Origin: Candidatus Cloacimonadota bacterium
GTDB taxonomy: Bacteria; Cloacimonadota; Cloacimonadia; Cloacimonadales; Cloacimonadaceae
Direction of reading: 5' to 3'
DNA length: 35,181 bases
Assembly (NCBI GenBank): GCA_028681035.1
Contig: JAQUJJ010000021.1
Location: 1-35,181, forward strand
A program made the position numbers and the translations under genes. Below the pieces are notes generated by a model that saw only the letters and a program-made list of their open reading frames with translations, was not told the DNA's origin and did not search any database. Of this stretch, positions 33,889 through 35,181 are shown piece by piece (within the stretch, counting starts at the first letter, position 1; the number at the start of each line of letters is the position of its first letter).

Positions 33889-35181
33889 ATGTTTAATGGT
33901 ATCTTTATCTCACTGGCTTACAATGCCGCTCTGTTGCTAACTCTGGGCATAATATTCGATTCCGTTACCTTGCGGAACTATCGCAGCAATTGGTGGGCAA
34001 AAGTACTATCCGGTATCAGCTTGGGAATAATCTCTCTGGTTATTATGATAAACCCTTGGGAAATGGCTCATGGTATAGTATTTGACACTCGTTCGATTTT
34101 GTTTTGCATTGTCGGGATGTTCTTTGGAATTATCCCTGCGTTTATTAGCGCATCTATTGCCGCAGCTTACAGAATATACTTGGGCGGCAACGGTGTTTAC
34201 ATGGGCGTTTCTGTTATCGTTGCATCCGTCCTTTGGGGCTATATGTGGAAAAGAACTCACTCAAGATGGAAAAATCCATATGGTTTGATGGAGTTCTATA
34301 GCTTGGGGATAGTAACTCATCTGACCATGTTAGGGCTTACAATACTATTGCCCATCAGTGACAGAGCACAGGTTCTTTACACGATAGCTTTTCCAGTTCT
34401 GTTGCTATACCCCCTTATTACTGTTATCTTAGGAAAGTTGTTAGTCCGCCGTTTAGAACTGAGGCAAGAAAGAACCGATTTAAAGCGTAGCATTAAGCAA
34501 TTCCGCAGCTTATACGAAAGTGCCCCCATAGCTTATCAATCGATGGATGACAATGGAAATTATATTTCTGTAAACACAGCTTGGCTGAACACTATGGGAT
34601 ACGAGCTTGATGAAGTTCTAGGCAAGAATATTAGCGAGTTTCTTCATCCAGATCACATTCTGCTCTTCCAAGAATGCTTTGATAACTTTAAAGTAGTGGG
34701 ACACATTAATAATGCTGAACACCTGCTCATAAAAAAGGACGGCAGCCCTGTATTGGCAAGCTTTGATGGTGTTGTTTTAGCCGCTGAGAATGGCAATTTT
34801 CTGCAAGCGCAGTGCTTATTAACGGATATCACCCAAAGGAAAAAAGCAGAACTAATCCTAGCTCAAAGCGAAGAAAAATACCGCTTGCTTGCGGAAACTG
34901 CTCAGGATATTATCATTGTTCATTTGATTGATGGAAGTGTAACCTATGCTAACCCCAAAGCCTTCAGTTTTTTTAATGTACCTGTCGATGAATTGCCTTC
35001 CATGAACATTTTCGATTTCGTCTCCCCTAAAGATCACCCAATACTCGCAGCGCATGCCCTTGAAAGACAGCAGGGGTTCATGGGTTCATATCTATATCAA
35101 CTGGAGCTTAACAACAAGTCCGGCATCAAGATGCAGGTCGAGATAAGCAGTTCTCCTATTATTACGAACGATAAAGTAACA
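33889..35181 (+). CDS. 5TM-LYT and PAS domain sensor, probably a histidine kinase (truncated by window end)
   Basis: The frame is open for 431 codons to the last base, so the C-terminus is missing. Residues 1-190 form a LytS-type 5TM sensor domain; the signature is GIVFDTRSILFCIVG with FFGIIPAF and AAYRIYLGGNG following. PAS domain 1 starts near 203 (SLYESAPIAYQSMDD, ending in LLTDITQRKKAE), and PAS domain 2 near 326 (SEEKYRLLAETAQDI). A histidine kinase or GGDEF output domain would be expected next; the adjacent lone response regulator favours a kinase. ATG 33889 is the only standard start after the in-frame stop at 33868; its ribosome site is weak. Confidence 0.82.
   Translation, partial: MFNGIFISLAYNAALLLTLGIIFDSVTLRNYRSNWWAKVLSGISLGIISLVIMINPWEMAHGIVFDTRSILFCIVGMFFGIIPAFISASIAAAYRIYLGGNGVYMGVSVIVASVLWGYMWKRTHSRWKNPYGLMEFYSLGIVTHLTMLGLTILLPISDRAQVLYTIAFPVLLLYPLITVILGKLLVRRLELRQERTDLKRSIKQFRSLYESAPIAYQSMDDNGNYISVNTAWLNTMGYELDEVLGKNISEFLHPDHILLFQECFDNFKVVGHINNAEHLLIKKDGSPVLASFDGVVLAAENGNFLQAQCLLTDITQRKKAELILAQSEEKYRLLAETAQDIIIVHLIDGSVTYANPKAFSFFNVPVDELPSMNIFDFVSPKDHPILAAHALERQQGFMGSYLYQLELNNKSGIKMQVEISSSPIITNDKVT

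Overview
The window looks like a chromosomal segment of a Gram-negative bacterium of the FCB group. A protein with a type A C-terminal sorting domain of the type IX secretion system (11145-12584) sits beside a PorT-like outer-membrane barrel (12602-13339). Compact operons, frequent TTG/GTG starts behind strong Shine-Dalgarno sites, and many dispersed GTCCC-NNN-GGGAC hairpins would suit a Cloacimonadota-like genome, but the phylum is inference; no rRNA is present. No transposase, integrase, phage gene or CRISPR array was found.

Layout. (1) 1-650: non-coding, with repeats. (2) 651-10883, plus strand: panD, a possible 51-codon ORF, panC, tRNA-Leu(UAG), then a tight housekeeping run tig-clpP-clpX-pepP-coaD-dnaB-mlaE-thiB-trmL. 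It covers pantothenate/CoA synthesis, protein quality control, replication, and lone subunits of two ABC importers. (3) 10884-11144: convergent gap with a long hairpin. (4) 11145-17903, minus strand: lon, a polysaccharide deacetylase-like protein, plsC, the barrel protein and the T9SS cargo, nearly end to end. (5) 18024-23852: an accessory island. Two repeat-rich non-coding tracts (about 1.45 kb and 1.0 kb) flank a four-gene minus-strand operon: a small unknown protein, a probable papain-fold cysteine peptidase, an M48 metallopeptidase with a TerB-like C-terminus, and a zinc-ribbon/TPR protein broken by one in-frame stop. Two copies of a roughly 160-170 bp direct repeat bracket this island. 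(6) 23853-33040, minus strand: a TPM protein, a DUF445-like protein, a K+ channel and a separate cyclic-nucleotide-binding protein; and, upstream, adk-trkH-trkA-PAS sensor-rluD-ribBA. (7) 33041-35181, plus strand: a palindrome in the divergent promoter region, a single-domain response regulator, and a 5TM-LYT/PAS sensor truncated by the window end.

Most interesting points: the catalytic Asp of ClpP is replaced by Asn; the repeat-bracketed island with two peptidases and a nonsense-split TPR gene; potassium transport genes paired with separate sensor proteins; and several families of intergenic hairpins.
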